This document shows, piece after piece, positions 60,764 through 64,000 of a DNA stretch of 64,000 nucleotides. Under the pieces are notes generated by a model, which saw only the letters and a list, made by a program, of their open reading frames with translations, was not told the DNA's origin and did not search any database. The position numbers were made by a program, and so were the translations under genes. Each line of letters opens with the position of its first letter. The first letter of the stretch is position 1. The stretch comes from an uncultured Eubacteriales bacterium (GTDB taxonomy: Bacteria; Bacillota; Clostridia; Lachnospirales; Lachnospiraceae), in the NCBI GenBank assembly GCA_949292785.1, contig CASFBK010000001.1, positions 62,001-126,000 on the forward strand, read 5' to 3'.

Positions 60764-61804
60764 ATGAGATATGAAATGAAAAAAATAATTGCAGCCTGCA
60801 TGGCTGGTGTTACTGTTTTTGGTATGAGTCCAATGCAGTCAGAAGCATCCTCAGGGGTGAATGCAGGAATCGCAGCAGTGTTTGGAGAGAGCCTTTCTAA
60901 TGGAGTAAGTGCCGGAATTACCGCTGTAGAAGCGCAGAATACAACAACAGCAAATATAGAGACAGTATGCGGATATACGAATCTTGGTATTGCTAATGTA
61001 GATAATCATTTGAATATCCGGGAAGGTGCCGGGGAAGATTATGATTTGGTAGGAAAATTACCAAAAAATGCCGGATGTGAGATTTTAGAAACAGAAGGAG
61101 ACTGGAGTAAGATTCAATCAGGTGAAGTGACCGGATATGTAAAGAGCGAGTTTTTATTTACAGGTGAAGAGGCTGTACAGAAAGCAGCAGAAGTGAAATC
61201 CATCGTTGCTACTTCGAATACCATGACCTTGAATGCAAGAACAGAACCAAATACAGATTGTAGTATCTGGACAACCATTGCAGAGGGAGAAGAACTGCAG
61301 GTTGTGGAAGATTTAGGCGACTGGGTAAAGGTAGACATTGACGGAGATGAATGTTACGTTGCAAGAGAATTTGTAGAATTATCAGAAGAACTGCCAAAGG
61401 CAATGACCATGACTGAGATTCGTTATGGTGAAGGCGTATCTGATGTACGTGTAGATATTGTGCAGTATGCTTGTCAGTTTGTAGGAAATCGTTATGTATG
61501 GGGTGGCACAAGCCTTACCAACGGTGTCGATTGTTCCGGATTTACCATGCGTATTTATGAGAAATATGGTATTTATCTGCCACATTCCTCCAAAGCGCAG
61601 GCAAATTACGGTACCAGAATCAGTTCTTCAGATGCGAAGCCTGGCGACTTATTTTTCTACGGAAGTGGAAAGAGCATCAGTCACGTAGCTATGTATATCG
61701 GAGGCGGTCAGGTAGTACATGCAAGCTCTGCAAAGACCGGAATTAAAATATCCAATGCGTTCTATCGTACACCGATTTGTGTGGTAAGATTAATTAATGA
61801 TTAA
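60764..61804 (+). CDS. Secreted SH3-domain NlpC/P60 peptidoglycan hydrolase
   Basis: This 346-residue protein has a signal peptide (~residues 1-30, ending near MQSEASS). Two SH3b wall-binding domains lie at ~80-140 and ~145-215. An NlpC/P60 peptidase domain (~230-346) carries the catalytic Cys257 (GVDCSGFTMRIY), His307 (SHVAMYIGG) and His319 (VVHASS). It should cleave D-Glu-diamino-acid bonds in peptidoglycan stems. ATG 60764 follows TAGGAGGTTAATC; an in-frame ATG at 60731 is far from any ribosome-binding site. The consensus promoter at 60633 probably drives it through a leader with a terminator hairpin. Confidence 0.93.
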   Translation: MRYEMKKIIAACMAGVTVFGMSPMQSEASSGVNAGIAAVFGESLSNGVSAGITAVEAQNTTTANIETVCGYTNLGIANVDNHLNIREGAGEDYDLVGKLPKNAGCEILETEGDWSKIQSGEVTGYVKSEFLFTGEEAVQKAAEVKSIVATSNTMTLNARTEPNTDCSIWTTIAEGEELQVVEDLGDWVKVDIDGDECYVAREFVELSEELPKAMTMTEIRYGEGVSDVRVDIVQYACQFVGNRYVWGGTSLTNGVDCSGFTMRIYEKYGIYLPHSSKAQANYGTRISSSDAKPGDLFFYGSGKSISHVAMYIGGGQVVHASSAKTGIKISNAFYRTPICVVRLIND

Positions 61805-61810
61805 AAATGC

Positions 61811-61840
61811 TTTACAAGCATAGAATATATATGTTATAAT
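61811..61840 (+). promoter_or_regulatory. Promoter of rpsO
   Basis: TTTACA (61811-61816), an 18-base spacer and an extended -10 TGT-TATAAT (61832-61840) are present just after the NlpC/P60 stop. Confidence 0.75.
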
Positions 61841-61856
61841 ACCTTGGTGTGAGTAA

Positions 61857-61915
61857 GCCCATATTCAGTAACCGGACACTCCAACCGTTACTTAATATAT
61901 GCACGAGAACAGGGC
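61857..61915 (+). promoter_or_regulatory. Structured rpsO leader, candidate S15 autoregulatory RNA
   Basis: A closing GCCC (61857-61860) / GGGC (61912-61915) and an inner helix CATATTCAGTAAC / GTTACTTAATATATG (with bulges) enclose a loop, giving a folded element before AAAGGAGG. S15 autoregulates through its mRNA leader in many bacteria; identity of this fold with a named family is unproven. Confidence 0.5.
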
Positions 61916-61948
61916 GATTTTATAGAAGATTTAAAGGAGGTTATCATT

Positions 61949-62215
61949 ATGATAGCAAAGGAAAAGAAACAGGCAATCATTGCTGAATACGGAAGAACAC
62001 CTGGAGATACAGGTTCACCGGAAGTTCAGGTTGCTATTTTAACAGCAAGAATTCAGGAATTAACAGAGCATCTGAAAGAGAATCCGAAGGATCATCATTC
62101 CAGAAGAGGACTTTTAAAAATGGTAGGTCAGAGACGTGGTTTACTTGCGTACTTAAAGAAAACTGATATTGAAAGATATCGTACTTTAATTGACCGTTTA
62201 GGTATCAGAAAGTAA
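61949..62215 (+). CDS. rpsO: Ribosomal protein S15
   Basis: This 88-residue S15 has the motif [41 protein letters not shown] and a final DRLGIRK, all standard uS15. ATG 61949 follows AAAGGAGGTTATC. rpsO-pnp pairing is conserved from E. coli to Firmicutes. A terminator hairpin follows the stop. Confidence 0.98.
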   Translation: MIAKEKKQAIIAEYGRTPGDTGSPEVQVAILTARIQELTEHLKENPKDHHSRRGLLKMVGQRRGLLAYLKKTDIERYRTLIDRLGIRK

Positions 62216-62232
62216 TTTTCTGGTGGTTATAG

Positions 62233-62265
62233 AAAATAGAGCGGAGTTCCGCTCTATTTTCGTAA
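62233..62265 (+). terminator. Terminator-like hairpin after rpsO
   Basis: AAAATAGAGCGGA (62233-62245) pairs perfectly with TCCGCTCTATTTT (62248-62260), giving a tight hairpin ending in T-rich bases. It likely separates rpsO from pnp at least partially. Confidence 0.75.
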
Positions 62266-62307
62266 TGTAAAGATTTTTTAGGATAGGAATACCAAAATCA
62301 GTAATTC

Positions 62308-62384
62308 GGCAGAAGGCACTCCCGAGACCACTGAGATGTACATAAATTTTTATGTATGGCTCAGTAGTTTCGGTATCTTCTGCC
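62308..62384 (+). promoter_or_regulatory. Long pnp leader hairpin
   Basis: A 77-base imperfect stem-loop is closed by GGCAGAAG (62308-62315) / CTTCTGCC (62377-62384). Inner helices CCGAGA / TTTCGG and ACTGAG / CTCAGT and a top helix ACATAAA / TTTATGT follow. It sits ~50 bases before the pnp ATG. Long double-stranded leaders cleaved by RNase III and then sensed by PNPase are the autoregulatory device of E. coli pnp; a similar role here is inferred. Confidence 0.65.
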
Positions 62385-62433
62385 ATAACGGAGGGCAAAG
62401 CCTTCTGAAATATATATGAAGGAGATAGAAAAT

Positions 62434-64000
62434 ATGTACAAACAGTTTACAATGGAGCTTGCAGGAAAAACGCTTCGCGTAGATATTGGAAGAGTTGCTG
62501 CACAGGCAAATGGAGCTGCTTTGATGCACTATGGTGACACCGTAGTATTGTGTACCGCCACAGCATCTGAGAAGCCAAGAGAGGGAATTGATTTCTTCCC
62601 ATTAAGTGTAGAATACGAAGAAAAGTTATATTCTGTAGGAAAAATTCCGGGAGGATTTAATAAGAGAGAAGGAAAAGCATCAGAAAATGCAATTTTAACT
62701 TCCCGTGTTATTGACCGTCCGATGCGTCCTTTGTTTCCAAAGGATTACCGCAATGATGTAACCTTAAATAATCTGGTTATGAGCGTAGACCCGGAATGCC
62801 GTCCGGAAATTGTAGCAATGCTTGGTTCTGCTATTGCAACCAGTATTTCCGATATTCCGTTTGCAGGACCTTGTGCGACTACTCAGGTAGGAATGATAGA
62901 TGGAGAATTCATCCTTAATCCAAGTCAGGAACAGTGGAAAAACGGCGATTTGAATCTGACCGTAGCTTCTACCAGTGAAAAAGTGATTATGATTGAAGCC
63001 GGAGCAAACGAGATTCCGGAAGCCAAAATGATTGAAGCAATTTATATGGCTCATGAAATTAACCAGACCATTATTGCATTTATCAATGAAATCGTAGCAG
63101 AAGTTGGAAAACCAAAGCACGAATATACCAGCTGTGCAGTACCGGAAGAATTGTTTGCGGCTATTAAGGAAATCGTACCGCCGGAAACCATGGAAGAAGC
63201 GGTATTTACTGATGTAAAACAGGTGCGTGAAGAAAATATCAGAAAGATTACAGAGCAGTTAGAAGAAGCATTTGCAGAGAACGAAGAGTGGCTTGCTGTA
63301 TTAGGTGAAGCAATTTATCAGTATCAGAAGAAGACAGTCCGCAAGATGATTTTAAAGGATCATAAGCGTCCGGATGGTCGTGCCATCGACCAGATTCGTC
63401 CGCTGGCAGCAGAAGTAGACCTGATTCCAAGAGTACACGGTTCCGCTATGTTTACACGTGGACAAACCCAGATTTGCGATGTGGTTACTTTAGCACCTTT
63501 ATCTGAAGTGCAGAGAATTGACGGATTAGATGAGAATGAAGTAAATAAGCGCTATATGCATCATTATAACTTCCCGTCCTATTCGGTTGGTGAGACAAAG
63601 CCAAGCAGAGGACCGGGACGTCGTGAAATCGGACATGGTGCATTGGCAGAGCGTGCATTGATTCCGGTTCTTCCGTCTGAAGAGGAATTCCCGTATGCAA
63701 TCCGTGCCGTATCCGAGACCTTTGAGTCCAACGGTTCTACCTCCATGGCGTCTACCTGTGCTTCCTGTATGGCACTGATGGCAGCCGGAGTACCGATTAA
63801 GAAAATGGTAGCAGGTATTTCCTGTGGTCTGGTAACCGGAGATACGGATGATGATTATATCGTACTTACCGATATTCAGGGACTGGAAGACTTCTTTGGC
63901 GATATGGACTTTAAGGTAACCGGTACTCACGAAGGTATTACAGCAATCCAGATGGATATTAAAATTCATGGTCTGACCCGTCCTATCGTAGAGGAAGCTA
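62434..64000 (+). CDS. pnp: Polynucleotide phosphorylase (partial, cut by window end)
   Basis: The first 522 codons of PNPase are in the window and the open frame runs off the end. ATG 62434 follows AAGGAGATAG. The first RNase PH domain opens with MYKQFTMELAGKTLRVDIG, followed by GGFNKREGKASE and SRVIDRPMRPLFP. A helical linker follows, and the second RNase PH domain contains KRPDGRAIDQIRPL, FTRGQTQ, PSRGPGRREIGHGALAERAL and GISCGLVTGD. KH and S1 domains are beyond the window. PNPase is a 3'-5' exoribonuclease that releases nucleoside diphosphates and can also add tails. Confidence 0.97.
   Translation, partial: MYKQFTMELAGKTLRVDIGRVAAQANGAALMHYGDTVVLCTATASEKPREGIDFFPLSVEYEEKLYSVGKIPGGFNKREGKASENAILTSRVIDRPMRPLFPKDYRNDVTLNNLVMSVDPECRPEIVAMLGSAIATSISDIPFAGPCATTQVGMIDGEFILNPSQEQWKNGDLNLTVASTSEKVIMIEAGANEIPEAKMIEAIYMAHEINQTIIAFINEIVAEVGKPKHEYTSCAVPEELFAAIKEIVPPETMEEAVFTDVKQVREENIRKITEQLEEAFAENEEWLAVLGEAIYQYQKKTVRKMILKDHKRPDGRAIDQIRPLAAEVDLIPRVHGSAMFTRGQTQICDVVTLAPLSEVQRIDGLDENEVNKRYMHHYNFPSYSVGETKPSRGPGRREIGHGALAERALIPVLPSEEEFPYAIRAVSETFESNGSTSMASTCASCMALMAAGVPIKKMVAGISCGLVTGDTDDDYIVLTDIQGLEDFFGDMDFKVTGTHEGITAIQMDIKIHGLTRPIVEEA

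Overview
The window reads as a contiguous chromosomal segment of a motile, Gram-positive, low-to-moderate GC Clostridia, most likely a Lachnospiraceae of the Roseburia/Agathobacter/Lachnospira kind. The reasons are the Firmicutes order of the chemotaxis, ribosome-assembly and lipid/isoprenoid genes, a PolC-type replicase, CheC plus CheD chemotaxis, LPxTG pili with class C sortases, and strong AGGAGG ribosome-binding sites. The genus is an inference from gene content. I see no prophage, insertion sequence or CRISPR array.

Region 1 (1-10.8 kb) is the distal end of a flagellar/chemotaxis operon: flhF (tail), flhG, a PilZ (c-di-GMP) protein, cheB, cheA, cheW, cheC, cheD, a small membrane protein, fliA, a FapA-like protein and three poorly known proteins. 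All are on the + strand with tiny gaps. cheY and cheR are not here.

Region 2 (10.8-27.4 kb) starts at a good sigma-A promoter and a structured leader in front of rpsB-tsf. The usual Firmicutes run rpsB-tsf-pyrH-frr-uppS-cdsA-dxr-rseP-ispG-polC is kept, but marR, a MATE transporter, a polysaccharide deacetylase and a bactofilin sit between tsf and pyrH, and proS is absent.

Region 3 (27.4-41.8 kb) is an accessory surface-pilus locus. It holds an XRE regulator behind a palindrome, a class C sortase, a 1908-residue LPATG tip or adhesin protein with a fibro-slime-like domain, an LPVTG backbone pilin, a second class C sortase, and a tightly coupled MoxR ATPase / DUF58 / transglutaminase-fold trio. 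The transglutaminase-fold protein has Ser where the catalytic Cys is expected.

Region 4 (41.8-49.0 kb) carries pheA (chorismate mutase-prephenate dehydratase), a DUF815 ATPase, a Ppx/GppA-HD phosphatase, polyphosphate kinase and, convergently, a PHP phosphoesterase.

Region 5 (49.0-64 kb) is translation and RNA metabolism. infC-rpmI-rplT lies behind an L20-type attenuator, with infC apparently starting at AUU. Next come tRNA-Glu(CTC), then rimP-nusA-rnpM-ylxQ-infB-rbfA-nrnA-truB-ribF, a Na/Pi transporter, an SH3-NlpC/P60 cell-wall hydrolase, rpsO and the start of pnp (cut by the window edge). Each ribosomal-protein or RNase gene at the head of a unit has its own structured leader.

The most interesting items are the infC leader, whose RNA can pair with the AUU start region as well as switch between terminator and antiterminator; the pilus locus coupled to MoxR-DUF58 and a Cys-to-Ser transglutaminase-like protein; a perfect consensus promoter that runs straight into a terminator at 60.6 kb; a long pnp leader hairpin; and the insertion that splits the tsf-pyrH order.
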